Source: a bacterium (GTDB lineage: Bacteria; Planctomycetota; Planctomycetia; Pirellulales; Pirellulaceae). From it: a stretch of DNA of 64,000 nt. The notes beneath the pieces were generated by a model that saw nothing but the letters and a program-made list of their open reading frames with translations, was not told the DNA's origin and did no database searches. Shown here piece after piece: positions 35,876 through 50,800 of this stretch; position 1 is the stretch's first letter, and each line of letters starts with the position of its first letter. The translations under genes were made by a program, and so were the position numbers. Location: contig JAUIGN010000005.1 of NCBI GenBank assembly GCA_030430075.1, positions 186,001 through 250,000 of the forward strand, written 5' to 3'.

Positions 35876-38800
35876 ATGACCATACGACGCTCCCGTCACT
35901 TGCTCGAAGCAAGGACAAGTCAACGAAGACGTTCTTGTGGCTCTGATCGGGAGGGGCGACGTCGTCTCCTGTTGGAGCGTCTTGAAGATCGCCGTTTGCT
36001 GGCGGTTGGACCGCGCCTGGCGGGCGTCCAGCCGAATAATAGCGATCTGTTCTCGTTTGTCGACCAACAGGCGGCCAACGTGCGCGACGTGGCGCCTCGC
36101 GAGCTGACGCTGCATTTTGACGAAAACCAACAGATCGACCCGGCAACGCTGTCGGCGATTCAGATCGCGCGGAGCGTGAACGGAATCCTGGGCGACGGTG
36201 ATGATCAGTTGATCACGCCTGGATTCATCGGGGTTGGCAAGAGTCCGAACGAGAACGAAGTTGTCATTCGCTTCGCCGAGTCGCTGCCGGACGACCTGTA
36301 CCAGATCCAGGTCTTCGGCGAGGGGAGCGCTGCGCCGCTGAGAAATCTCTTGGGGGACGCCTACATTCCGACGCTGACCAGCGACCTGGACGGCGATACG
36401 ACCGTTGACACGATTCGCTTCGAGCTGGATCTGGGAGCCCAGGTGGTGGCGGTCGTTCCCCAGCCGATCACCGGGAACAGTTCGCTGGGCACGCTGCAGC
36501 AGGCGCGGAACCAGATCGAGGTCTATTTCAACGAAGACGAGCTGCTGATCGAGAACGACGAACTGGGCAATCCAACCCAGGCATCCGCGGAGAATCCGGC
36601 GTTCTATCAGTTGATCTTCACGTCCGACACGGTCCGCAACACGGACGACGTGGTGATATTGCCCGAGGATGTCACCTACGATGCGTCGCGGCATTTGGTG
36701 ACGCTGACGTTTGCCCAAGATCTGGACCGGTTGCTCAACCCGGACACGGGCGCCTTGATCGGGCCGGGGACCTTCCGACTGCGCGTCGGCAGCGACGAAG
36801 CGGCACCGTTGCCGCCGCAGCAGTTTGCTTCGCATTTCGAGATCTCGTCCGACTTCAACACTGGGGATCAGGTGGTCGTCCAGTTCACGGCCGTCCAGCC
36901 GGATGAGCATCCGGTCTCGGTGGAGGTGACGCGGAGCGATTTGGGGTCGGGTGGCACGGACCCGAAGTTGCTGATTAACGTCGTCGAGTCGACCATCTTT
37001 GTCGATCTGAACTCGGCGGCTCCCAATCTGCCGTCGGCCCAGGACCTGGTCGATGCGATCAATGCCCATCCCGCCGCGCGCCTGCTGGTCGGTGCATCGA
37101 TCAATTCGGGCGACGCCACCACGTTGCTGGACCAGCCGGTCGACTATTCCCCGCTCAACCTCATCGGCTTGGGCAGCAGTTTCAACACGGCGACCAATCT
37201 GACCGACGACACCGACGTGGGGCCCGCCATCGTCGTGACCGGCAGTGGCAATGCATTCGAAGACGGTCAGTTTTTCGTCATCATGGACGATGCCGGAACG
37301 CCGGCTCGGAAGTTCGAATTCGACAGTGACGTGCCGGCCGCATTGAACGATCCCGACTCGATTCCGATTGCGTTCACGGAGAATGCGACCCAATCCCAGA
37401 TGGGCCTGGCGATCGTTGAAGCGATCAACGGGGCCAGTTTCGAAACGACAGCCATCCTGGCCGGAAATCGGATCCTTCTGGAGGGCGACGGTAGTGTCGA
37501 CTTGAGCTCGGGCGTCTCCGGGCTGGTCAAGGAGTACCAGAACAAGTTCGATTCGGGGCAGATTCTGGAAGTCACCCGCGGCGGCGACTCGTTCAGCGAA
37601 GGTCAGTTGTTCAGCGTTACGGATCATAACGGGGTCACCAGGGCGCTTGAGTTCGACCACGGCTTCCTGCTCGAAGTGCCGGCCGACATTGCCGCCGGGC
37701 TGGCGGACATGGACACGTTCACGATTACTGACGAGACCGGGGCGACGGTCGTCTTTGAACTAGAAGATCTCGACGCGGGCCCCGCCGGCGTCACGGCGCC
37801 AAATGTCGAGGTCCCCTATGATCCCACCTCGGACAGCCGGCAGGATGTGGTCGACGCGATCATTGCCGCGATTGAAGGCCAGGTCGCGGCGTCGGCGCTG
37901 AGCGGCATCGCGCCGTTTGACTTGGGGGACGGCAGAATCCAGATCGGCAGCACGCCGCATGCGCTCAGTGCGACAGGAGGCGGGTTGATCGTCTCCGGGT
38001 CGCCGGGGGCACAGACCGCGGGTGCCACGCCGATCTTCTTCGTTCCCCACGCGTCGTTCACCGGCAACGCCGTCGCGCTGGCGATCAGCAATGCCATCAA
38101 TGGGGCCGGGTTTGCCGCCCAGTCGCTGCCGATCAGCAACGAGGTGCGGCTGGCGAACGACAAGTCGATCAACGTCGATCTTCCCGGTCTGACGGTCTCC
38201 GCCCAGGGACGCTTCGACGCCGGGCCGGTCTTGACGGTGACTCAAGGGGGCAGCGGATTCGCCGACGGCCAGACGATTCAGATTCGCGACGACCGCGGCG
38301 CGGTGCGGGACTTCGAGTTCGACGATACGTTCTTGCTGACGATCGGCGCCACGACGCTACCGGTCAACAAGGAGACGTTCACGCTGACCCATCGCCTCAC
38401 GGCGGACGACGGGCCGACGGATGTATTGACCTTCGAGTTCTACGACACGAATACGGGACCGTTCCCTGCCACCAACCCCAACATACCGATTCCGTTCGCC
38501 GTGGGGGATTCCGCGGCCACGTTGGCCGCTTCGCTGGTCTCCGTGCTGCAGGGCCTGGTGGATACCGGCCGTTTGGCCGGGATCAGCTTTGTCGACGTCG
38601 GCGGGGGACAGGTCAGCATCGGTGCCGGTCCCGGCTATGCCTTTGCCACGCCATCGGCAGGCGTCGACCAATCCGGGCCGTCGCTGAATGACCCGACCGC
38701 CGTGCCGGTCACGTTTACCGGGACCGAGTCGATGGAAGCGATGGCGGCCCGCCTGGCGGACGCGGTCAACTACGCCGGCTTCCGCGGCCAGGCGACGGCA

Positions 38801-41800
38801 GTTGCCGACCGGATCTATCTGACGAACGATCGCCAGGTGACCGTCGGCGGCGATGTCGAGGCGATTACCAAGACGTCGCAAGGCATCATCATTTCTTCGG
38901 CCGTCAACCCGCAGCCCTTCGACTTTGATTTTCCGGGTGCCAACAACGAGCCGGGGCACCGGCAAATTCCGGAAGAAGTGGGCAACGGAATCGAACAGCA
39001 TATCAACGCCGACTTCGCCGACGGTGGACGGGATTCGACTCCCGGCGTAACCACGATCTTCTACAACTTCCGGGACGACTATGGCGTCGACCAGCAAGGC
39101 ACGCCGCTGACCAACGTCATCACCGATCAGCAAAAGGCGCGGGCCCGCGAAGCCTTCCAGTTGTGGGGCAATTACCTGGGCGTGCAGTTCCTCGAATCGG
39201 CCAGCGAAGGGCTGGCCCTGGCCACCGGCGACATCAACGCCTTGAGCACGGCCGATCCGCGCGTGCTGAACTTCGCCAACAACAACTTCCGAGTTCGGAT
39301 CGACCCGCGGTTCGCCGACGGGCTCCTCGTGATGGATAACTCGATCCAGTGGAACGAGGATTTCGGAGAGAACTGGTTTGTCAACTCGATGGTCGGCATC
39401 GGGGCCATGCTGGGACTGGATCTGGCCAACGATCTTCCCACCAGCAACGTGATGGCCCTCTTCACGGCGCCGCGAGACTCGATCACCGGCGACACCGTCC
39501 CCTACTTCAACGTCGGTGACCCGGAACCGATCTACCCGGGCAACGCGGACATCATCCACGGCCAGCACCTCTATCGACCGGACGGAATCGACATCGATCT
39601 GTATCGATTCACGATCGACCTGGACGAGGGACGGGAGGGACGCTTCACGGCCGAGACGTTTGCCGAGCGGCTGCCGAATTCGAGCTTGCTCGATACGGTT
39701 GTGCGCCTCTACCGCGAAAATCCCAACGGGACCCGCGAGCTGATCGCCCAGAACGACGACTACTTCAGCCGTGATTCGTTGATTGAGATCAACCTGGGGC
39801 CGGGCGTCTATTACATCGGCGTCAGCGCCAGCGGAAACAGCAATTACGATCCCACCGTCGAAAATACGGGCATCGGCGGGAACAGCCAGGGCGTCTACGA
39901 CCTGCGGCTGAATTTCCGCTCGCAGGTCGAAGACGAGAATACCATCCGTGACCGTGACGGTCAGCCGACCGCTCTGGACGGCGATGCGGACGGCGTCAAA
40001 GGGGGCGTTTACAACTTCTGGTTCCAGACGCGTCCCCTGAACCGCGTCTTGGAGATCACCAGCGATGGGAATGCCTACCAGGACGGGCAGGTCCTGACGA
40101 TCACCAACAGTCAGGGCGTGGTCAAGCGTTTCGAGTTCGACAGCAACAACAGTGTGGCGGCCGGCAACATTCGCGTGCCGTTTTCCGCTTCGCCGATCAG
40201 TCCCACGACACCCGCCGCGATGGCCGTCACCTTGGCCAATGCGATCACCACCGCCGGCTTCGGCGTCAATGCCGTCTCCAACGAACCGGGGCGGATTGAA
40301 TTGACCGGTGAACGGCTGGTCACCCCCAGCTTCGGGTTTGTCGGCCTGGAGATCGAAGGCAAGACGATCTTTGTCGACAAGACGGCCGGACCGAACGCGG
40401 ACGGTTCGCTGGCCAGGCCGTTCAACAACATCGCCCGAAGCGGGCAGACGAACGCGTTCGCCGCAACCCATCCTGACGACATCGTGCGGATCGTCGGCAA
40501 TGGAGGCTCCGACGAAAATATCGATACGCTCGGCGACAACTTTGCTTACGAGTTCGGTTTCGGCCCCTCGGGCGGACCGGCGATTCTGGAAGACGGCAGC
40601 GAGATGGCCGTGCCCCGGGGCGTCACCGTGATGGTCGACCCGGGCACCGTGTTCAAGATGCGCCGCTCGCGGATCGGCGTGGGAAGTTCGTCCTTGACGG
40701 TCAACCGGGGCGGAGGCGCCTTGCAGGTCCTGGGGACACCAGAACGGAACGTCTATTTCACTTCGTGGCTGAACGAGAACATCGGACTGGACACTCACTT
40801 CCCGACCACCTCCGCTTCGCGCGGCGACTGGGGCGGGGTGGTCTTCCGCGCGGATGTCGACAATGCCGAATCGCGTCCCAATGCGGAGGAAGAAGGTATC
40901 TTCCTGAACTACGTCAACCATGCCGACATCAGCTACGGCGGCGGCGGGAACGTGGTCATTGACGGCGTGCAGCAGGTCGTCAATCCGATTCAACTGGTTC
41001 AGGTCCGTCCCACGATCTCTTTCAACCGCATCACCGACAGTTCCGATTCGGCCATGTCGGCGTCGCCGAACAGTTTTGAAGAGACGAATTTTCATTCGCC
41101 CCGATTCCAGGCGGCCGGCGTGTTCACGTCCGACTACCAGCGGATCGGCCCCGATATCCACGCCAACTTCGTCAACAATAACTCGACGAACGGGCTCTTC
41201 ATTCGGATCGAGACGCCCGCCGGAAACGTGTTGCGCCCGCTGACGGTTGCCGGACGCTTCGACGACACCGACATCGTGCACGTGCTGGCGGAAAACCTGG
41301 TGATCCAGGGGAGCCAGGGCGATCCGCTACTGGACCTCGAGCGACCGGCCGTCGACCAGATCACCTTTACGCAGGTCAGCGGCGGTGGCATCCCGGCCGG
41401 TGCCTACCGGTACAAGGTCACCTTCGTCGACGAAAACGGCTTTGAAGGTCGACCATCGACGGCCACGCAGAGCGTGATCATCCCGGCCGCCTCCGGCATT
41501 GGCTCCATTCAACTCAACCAACTGCCGCCCGTGACGGGAGACTTTGTCAGTCGGCGGCTGTACCGTACCGACGCGAATTCGGACGGCGTTTACCAGTTGG
41601 TCACCACCTTGAACGCTTCCGACACGGTCTTCGTCGACGCCCTGGCGCCGACCCAGTTGCAGGACGAACTGCAACGGGATCCGCCGACGGCGGACGCGGT
41701 GGTCGCCACGCCGGTGCCCCGCGGATCACTGGCGGTGGGAACCTACAACTACCGGATCGTGTTTGTCGACGCGCAGGGCAACGAGGGCGCGTCGTCCGAT

Positions 41801-44800
41801 CCGTTTGGCGAAATCGTCAACCTGGGTGTCGGCAGTGAGGGTGGGATTGCCCTGGACAACCTGCCGGCGGCCAACGGCGAGTTCGTTTCGCGGCGCATCT
41901 ACCGGAGCACCATCGGCGGGATCGCCCCCTACACGCTGGTGGCCGAATTGGACGCCGTCTCTTCCAGCTACGTCGACGATGGTTCGGAACTGGGCGGCAC
42001 GCTGGATGCGTCCGCCTTCGGGGTCATTCGTGCCCGACCGCACGCCCGCCTGGCCGTCGATCCGGGGACGGTCGTCAAACTGGAAGGTGCGCGGATTGAA
42101 ACCAAGTTCGGCGGCCAGTTGATCGCGGAAGGCAACGTGGGCCAGGAGGTCGTCTTTACGTCACGGTTGGACGACGCCTTCGGTGCCGGCGGCACCTTCG
42201 ATACGAATGACGACGATAATCGCGGCGCGGCGGAGGCGGTCCCGAGCCCCGGAAACTGGGGCGGCCTGTTCTTCGGCCAACTCTCCCGCGGCAGCATCGA
42301 CAACGCGTTGATCGCCTTCGGTGGCGGAATCAACAAGATCGAAGGAACGTTCACCGGTTTCAACGTGATCGAGGTCCACCAGGCCGACTTCCGGCTGACC
42401 AACAGCGTGATCGAGAACAACGCGGAAGGCGTCGGCGGCCAGGGCCCGCTGGATCGCTTTGGGCGCGGTTACAACCGCGTTGCCACGGTCTTCGTACGCG
42501 GGGCACAGCCGATCATCGTCGACAACATCTTCCGCGACAACAATACGCTTTACGATCCCACCAAGTCGGCCGACAGCTTGCAGATGCCCGTGATCACGAT
42601 CAACGCCAATTCGTTGATCCACGACAACCTGGTCGACTACGGCCGCTCCCGCGGCACGGTGAATCTGATCGAGCAATACACGGACAATGCCGGCCCGCTG
42701 GTGCGTGGCAACCGTCTCTCCAACAACGCCATGAATGCCATGGTGGTGCGCGGCGAGGTCTTGACGACGCAGAGCGTCTGGGACGATACCGACGTGGTGC
42801 ACGTCCTGACGAACCAGTTCGATCAGCGGGATCGGCGAACCGAAGATGCGGCCGGCTTCCGGCGGACGTTCGCATTCGACGAGATCGTGATTCCCGAACA
42901 TCACACCTATGGCGGGCTGCGACTGGAAAGTAACGCGACCGAGAGCCTCGTCATCAAGCTCCGCGGTGCGGGCCGTTTGGACAACAGCTACAACCTGATT
43001 CAGAACGGCAACCCCAGCAATCGCAATGCCTATGACGGGGCCGGGTTCACGGCCGGCGGACGACGTTTCGAGATCGACGACCGGATCGGCGGCACGCTGC
43101 ACGTCGTCGGCCAACCCGGTTTCCCGGTGGTCTTGACGTCGCTCTTTGACGACACCGTGGGCGCCGGCGTCCAGCCCGACGACCGACCCCAAACCGATAC
43201 GAACAACGACGGGATCGCCACGATTGCCCGCCCGAACGACTGGCGCAGCATTCGGCTCGATCAAAACAGCAATGACCGCAACGTCGACATCGTGCTCGAA
43301 CTGGAGCCGCCGGAGTCGACCGCGCCGGGTGTCAATGCAACCACCAACACCGCGCAGGTCGTCGGTTCCCTGGCCGCCAACGAACAGGGCGGCGACGAGA
43401 ACCTGCGGATGGGTTTCGAGATCCAAGGGTTCATCAACGAGCCGAATGATGTCGACGTGTACGCGTTCGGCGGCGTGGCGGGCACCGAGGTGTGGGTCGA
43501 CATCGATCGCACCACGTATACGCTCGACACGATCATCGAACTGTTGGACTCCGACGGCAATGTGGTTGCCCGCAGTGACGATACGATCAACGAGTCGGAC
43601 GGAGTTGACTTCATTTCGAATCAATTTTCGCCCAACGTCGCGGCACCCTTGCAGCGGTCTCCGGATCCCTACTACCCCACGCACGCGTCCGGCCTGCCGA
43701 AGGACTTCTTCTCGATCAATCCGGGCGATGCCGGGATGCGAATCGCCCTCCCGGGGAACGCCGGGACGACCGGGACGTACCATGTTCGCGTCCGCAGCAA
43801 GGACGGTCTCACCACGGGCGTCTATCAATTCCAGATTCGGATGCGGGAGGTCGACGAATTCCCCGGATCGACCGTTCGCTTCGCCGACATCCGCTACGCC
43901 AACAATGGCGTCGAAGTGATCGGACTGCCCCGGCATTCACCCCTGCTTGGTGAAGCGGCCGAAGACGAACTGGCCGGTTCGGATGCCAGCAACAACAGCT
44001 TCTTTGACAACCCCGTGATTCCGGGCCGACAGCCCCAGGATATCGGCAATCTGCTGGCTTCCGATCGAGCGGCGATCAGCGTGGCCGGGACGACCAGTTC
44101 CAACTCGGACGTTGACTTCTTTGAGTTTGACGTCGTCTACGAGGGAATTTCGTCCACGTCCCAGCACCATGCGGCGACGATTTTCGACGTGGACTATGCG
44201 GACGCGCTCGTCCGCTACAATTCGACCCTCTCCGTCTTCGATTCCGGTGGCCGGCTCGTATTGATCGGCCGCGATTCCAACGTGGCCGAAGACCGTTCCG
44301 GGCCGCTGGAAGGTTCGGACCTGGACGACCTGACGCGGGGCAGCCTCGGTCCCAAAGATCCGTACATCGGGCCCGTGGAACTTCCGCAGGGTACATACTA
44401 TGCAACCGTCACGTCCAACGGGCTGACGCCGAGTTCGTTGCTGAACAACGCGGCGGTTCGTCTGGAGCCGGTTAACTCCGTGATTCGGATCGCGGAAGAT
44501 CACATCGGTTCGTTCGGCGGTTCCACCGCGGCGGACCCCGTGGTCCCTGTCCTGTTTGACCCGACGTTTGTTGGTGCCGGCGCCAACCTCTGGCATGTGA
44601 CCAGCAACCGGGCCTCGGATCCGGGCCACGGCCTGAATGCCGCCTTCGACCTGAGCCGCGAGGGGGCAGCGATCCAGAACGGGGGCGACAGCTTCTACTT
44701 CGGTGACGAGGGTGCCGGCAACACCGTCCCGGCAGGTTCGATGGGCGCGCTGGTCTCCAACCCGTTTGACCTGAAAGGGTATTCGGCGGCGGATCGGCCG

Positions 44801-47800
44801 GTCATCTACTTCAATTACTTCGTTGATAACAACCCCGGCATGGACGCGTTGCGGCTCTCGATCGTCAATGCATCCGGGGCGTCCACATTGATTGCGTCGA
44901 GCAACACGGCGGAGAGTTCCAACCCGGCGGTCACCCCGCTGCAACAGACCAATTTCGGTCCCTGGCGGCAGGCGCGGATCGAACTGGATTCGTTCGCCGG
45001 CCAGGAAGGGCTGCGGCTGCGATTCGAGTATGACGGGGTGTCGGCCGGGCTCAACGAAGGCGCCTATGTAGACGACATCATCATCGGCTTCGCCGAACGG
45101 GGTGAAATGGTCACCGGAGCCGGCACGAATCCGACCTTCGCCGCCAACCCGAACGCTCCCGCCGGCGAAATTCATTCGGGCGACTATCAACTTGAAATCC
45201 GCCGTGCGGACGAGTTCGGGACGTCGGGCGAGTTCGCAACGGCCCTGCGCACCAGTACGGTGTGGGGCATTCAACCCAGCACGCAACAGATCGTTCAGAT
45301 CAACCCGGCCACCGGCGCGGTCGTCGGCCAGTTCCCGGCTCCGGATGGACTCAGCCCCGGGCAACTCTTCGCCGGTCTTTCCATTGCGGAAGGCGGCAAC
45401 TCGCTGATCTACCACAACGCGGAGAACGACAACGGCATTCTCTACCGGCTGAATCCTGCCACCGGCGCGATCCTGTCGACGGAAGTCTTGCCGGATGCCA
45501 CCTCTGGCACGATCATTCGCGGCGGGCTCAGTACCGAGGCGGGGGCGATCTACGTCCACGACTCGGCGTTCGCCGGCACCGGCACCAGTGGCGTCGACGT
45601 GCAGGCGGGATTTGGCGGACCGTTGATGCGGCACCTCGACACGGCCGTCGACCTGCGCGGCGCGCTGGGCGGCGACGGAAACGGCCGGCAGTTCGTTGTC
45701 GCCGAAGACATTTCGACGATTCTGGAATACGATCCGTTTGCCCCGAATACCGTTTTGAATTCGTTCCCGACGCCCTCCTTCTCCGTGCAGGGGTTGGCCT
45801 ACGACGGCATCAACCTGTACGCCTCGGACGCCAGCGGATTCCTCTGGACGCTCGATCCGGACAGCGGCGTGGTCCGTCGCCAGACGACCGTCGTCGGTGG
45901 CGACTTGATCGGCTTGGGTGCCGCCCTCGCCACCAACTCCAACGTCGGTCTGACGCTCGACCGCAGCATCGATACGAACGACCGCAGCGCGGAAGTCACG
46001 ACGCTGGTCGTTCCCGATGGGACCGAAGTGGTCGACGGGCAGACGTTCACCATTGGGGACGGCGTCAATGAAGTGACCTTCGAGTACGAAGATCCGGAGA
46101 CGGGCACCGGCATTACGGGCGGGAACGTCGAGATTCGCTTCAAGACATTCGACAACAACCCGGTCAGTCCTTCCTTTGGGACCTACGTAACCGATTCCGA
46201 TGGCGTGATCGCGCGGCGGATTCGGGACGCCATCAACAGCCCGCAAACCCAGACGATCCTCAACTTGCGGGCTGCCAAATCGGATGGCGAAGTCACCGGC
46301 ACGGCCAGCACGGACAACCGGGTCAACCTCTTCGGGACGGCCATCGTTGCCGTGCCCGATTCGTTCGCGATTACCGGTACCACCAATAACGCCAACCAGT
46401 TGCGCGACGTCATTGTGGGTGACGGGATCGTGCCGCAAGGGAACGCCACGTTCGTCGGCGGCGATTTGGCGGCCGGCCTCTTCCAGGGCGGGATGAAGAC
46501 GATCGGCCTGGAGTCGGGGATTGTCCTCACGACCGGGAATGCGAATTTTGCCGATGACCCGAACCCGGTCAACACGCAAAGCGGTCGCTCGTCCCAACAG
46601 GGTGACGCCGACCTGGACGCCGAATTCGGCGTGGTCACCGAAGACACGACGTTCCTCGAGTTTGACTTCGAGATGGCGGCCGGCGGCGGCGAATTGTTCT
46701 TGAACTTTGTCTTCGCTTCCGAAGAGTACAACGAAGCGATCGGCTCGGCCTTCGCCGACGCCGTGGCGATCTTCGTCAACGGCCAGAACATCGCCCTCGT
46801 GCCCGCGATTACGCCAACCGACCCGGTCTCGATCGATACGGTCAACAGCGGCCGCCCCTTCGACCCGACCGGGGTGACGGGCATGAATGCCCACCTCTAC
46901 AACAACAACGATCCGAATGACGGCGGCGTGACCGTCGAATCGTTCGGCTATGACGGCTTCACCGACGTCTTCGTGGCCTCGTTGACCGGGGCCGACGCGT
47001 TGGGGCCGGGGACGCACCGGATCAAGATTGCGATTTCCGATGTCGGCGATCTCTCGGCCGACAGCGCGATCTTCATCGAAGCCAGCAGCATGGTCAAAGA
47101 CGTACCGTTTGTCCGCGACCCGGTGGGGATTCCCATCATCCGGCACACCGGATACGGCGACCAGAACCGGTTCCGTGACCAGGGTCAGGTGATCATCAGT
47201 TCCAACACGGTCACGGATTCCAAGACCTTCGGGATTGTGGCGGACGCCGGCGACCGTGACACCGATGGCAGCTTCGCCCAGAACCGCGATTCGGGCGGCT
47301 CACTGAACGCACTCGATAACGTTCCGGTGCGGCTGCAAAGTCCCGTTCCCGCACCGGTGCGGAACCTGGCCGTGCCCAACAACACGCCGGCCGTCGGCGG
47401 GTTTGCACCAGGCGTGGTGATCGCGAACAACACGATCTCCAGCGACGGGTCGATCGGCGGGATTCATGCCAGCGGCGGCGGCCAAACGTACGAACTGACC
47501 ACGCGGCGCCCCGACCTGACCGGCGGCTGGCCGTCGCAGTTCACGGATAACTTCACCGCCGGCGATTCAGTGTGCGACGGTGAACGATTCACGATCCGGG
47601 CGTTCGGCCAGTCGGTGACGTTCGAGTTCGAGGATATTTCCGGTTCGCCCGTCACGGACGTGACGCGGCACTGTGTCACGGGGAGCGGCGTCGTTGGCGG
47701 CGACGGCTGGCAACAGGGGAATATTCCCATCTTCTACCGCCGGACGCATTCGGCGGTCTACGCTCACTATCATCCGGTGATCAACCCTGGCACCGCCGGC

Positions 47801-50800
47801 CGCACGGTCGGCTACGACCAGACGGAGATGGCGATTGCGATCAAGGATGCCATCGACAGCAGCACGCTGGTCTCCAACGACAGCACGATGGTGATCCAGA
47901 CGTACATCGCGCCCAGCCGGTCCGGCGGCGGTGGGATCGGATTTGACTACGGGGACCCCGGTCCCGACCCGGCGGTTTTCGTCGAGCACGCCAGCAGCGT
48001 GGTGGGTAACAGCCTTCCCGGACTGGGCGGCCTGCACAGCATCCGCCGCGTGGGGCACGCCCATAATCCGCAGCCGTTCGCTCGCCTGGTGAACAACACC
48101 GTCTTCGGAAATGACGGCGACTATTCGTTCTTCCCCGATGCCGCGGCCGAACCGAATGACACGCTGTTCAACGCGATCGACACCCGACAGGGGCGTCAGC
48201 ACAATCCGGAGACGTACGCCGCGTCGGCCTCGATCGGCGACACGCAGAACTTCCGCAGCGACCTTTCCGTCGATGTCGACTTCTACCGATTCCAGCTCGA
48301 TATCGGAGATCACGTCACCGTCGACCTCGACGCCATCACCACCGGAAGCACGCTGGATCCGGTCCTCCGCCTGTTCGACTCGGTCGGCAACGAAATCACG
48401 CGGAGCTTCGGCGACCGAGCGATGGGGACTGATCCTTTCATCGATTTCACGGCGGTCCAACCGGACACCTATTACGTTGCCGTGAGCGGTGCGGGCAACG
48501 AGGAATACAGTTCGCTCAGCCTGGGCAATCGGGCGTCAGGAGCAAGCACAGGCCCCTACGATATCGACATCAATGTGCGGGCTCCGCGCAGTTTCGTGAT
48601 CACCGTGCCGCTCGGTCCGGCCCCCGGCGGCACGCAGATCGGCGACGGAACCGGATTTACCGTCGAGGACGTTACGGGGGCGCAGTTGCGGTTCGAGTTC
48701 GACAGCGACGGGACGGTCGCCGCAGGCAGTTTCGCAATCAACTTCGACCCCACCGCGATCGCCAACAGTTCGTCAACGCATCTGGCACCCGAGTTGGCGG
48801 TGACGATCGCTTCCCGGCTGACCGCCAGCCCGTTGAACAATATCCAGAACCTGGACAACGGTCCGTTTGGGATCGCGAATCCGCTCGAGCAAGTCACGGG
48901 CGAAGCGTACGGCAGCCCGCAGCATATCGCACGCAACACGACGGATATTCTGCATCGAGCCGGCTTCGACCGGGTCCGCGGCCATCAACGGTACGTGGTT
49001 GTTCGCAATGCCGCTCGGATTTTCAACAACAACAGCACCGTGCAGATCTCGGCACTGAACGACAATGACCTCGACCAGCTGCGCCAGGAACGGGGAATCT
49101 TGATCTCCGAGCAGGCGACGCCGACGGTTCTGAACAACGTCTTGACGAACCTCCGTCGAGGGCTCGAACAGGTCTCGTTCCAGAGCGGCAGTCCCGGACC
49201 GGCCGATGTGGGGCGGTCCGTGCCGGGCGGGATGGTCGAAGGTGCGTCGGTGTACCAGCATAACGCACTCAACAATTCCAACATTCCGTTCAGCGATGAA
49301 GACTTCCAGATCGCCTTGAACGGGTTCGACCAGTTGTACGTCAACGCGCCCAACCACGATTTCTATCCTGCCGATTTCGCTTTCTCGATCGACAGTTCGG
49401 TTGACTCGTTGTCGGAGCGTGATGAGTTTGAATCGATCAAGGAAGCGTTGGGCATTTCGCAGTCGCCGATTCTGGCTCCCGACCGGGACGCGGTGGGGCA
49501 GCTGCGCGTGGACGACCCGGACGTGCAGACGCCTTCCGGCCAGGGTGCGAATGTGTTTAAAGATCGCGGTTCGCTGGACCGCAGTGACTTTGTGGGGCCG
49601 TCCGCGTCGCTGGTCTTCCCGCAGGACAACGACGCCGGCGGGCTGGACCTTGACGGCGCGACGTCGGTCGTGCAGTTGGAAGAAGGGGTGTACTCGAACT
49701 TCACCGTCCAGATTGTCGACGGCTTCGAGGCGGCCGATCCGTTCCCGGGCGTCGGCGTGGACGACGAGACGCTCGATGGCCGGGTGATTCCCATCGACGA
49801 GGCGGGCGTACCGCTGCTGGTGCGGGGCCCTGCCCTGACGTTGTTCCGCAACGGGACGTTCTTGCGGGAAGGTATCGATTACACGTTTCGGTATAACCGG
49901 ACGAGTAACGAAGCAGTCCTCACACCGTTGTCGGGGATTTGGCAAAGCGGTGTTTACGTGATCCGTGTGAACAACCGCGACCGGTTTGTGATCGACGCTG
50001 CAGCGGGCAACGCGATCGCAGACGGCGACGACTTCACGATAACGAATGCCAGTGGAGAAACGGCGACCGTCGAATTCGACAGCGGCTACACGATCGCCAT
50101 CACGGAGACCTTGGGCCTGCAGGTCCCGGCCGTCGGCGCGGCACCGGGCGGGATCACCGACGGGCAACGGTTCTCCGTTACCCAGGACAACGGCGCGACC
50201 ACGGTCACCTTTGAATTCGACCGCAACGGCAATGTCCTGCCGGGCAACCTGCCGGTAACCTTCCTGGCGGGCGACGACGCCGACACCGTGGCGGATAGCA
50301 TCGTGGCGGCGCTGGAACTGGCCGTGGCGAACGGGGACTTGACCGGTCTCTTGCCCAAGAAGCTGGGCAATGGGCTGGTCCACGTCGGAGCGACGACCGA
50401 CCATCAAGTCGACGTCACCTTCTCGCAGCTTACCACCACGATCAATCAGTTCCCGTTCAGCCTGACCATTCCGGCGGGTGGCGCCGCGAGTTTGACCGAA
50501 GGCGAGAAGTTCCGCGTCAGCGACGGGCTGATGACGGTGCAGTTCGAGTTTGACAGCGACGGCGTGGTCGAGGATCTGGATGGCGACCTGCTGCCGGACA
50601 ACTTTGTGATCCCTTACACGCAGGCCGACAGCACGGACCAGATCGCCGGTTTTGTCGCCAGCGCGTTGCGGGCCGCCGGCCTGGGGTTGAATCCGCTCAA
50701 CACGGGTGGCGGGGTCGTTGCCTTGGGCGCCGCGCCCAATCATACGGTCGACCTGGCCGGCAGTTCGCTGACTCGGCAGATGTTTATCGGCGGTGTCAAC

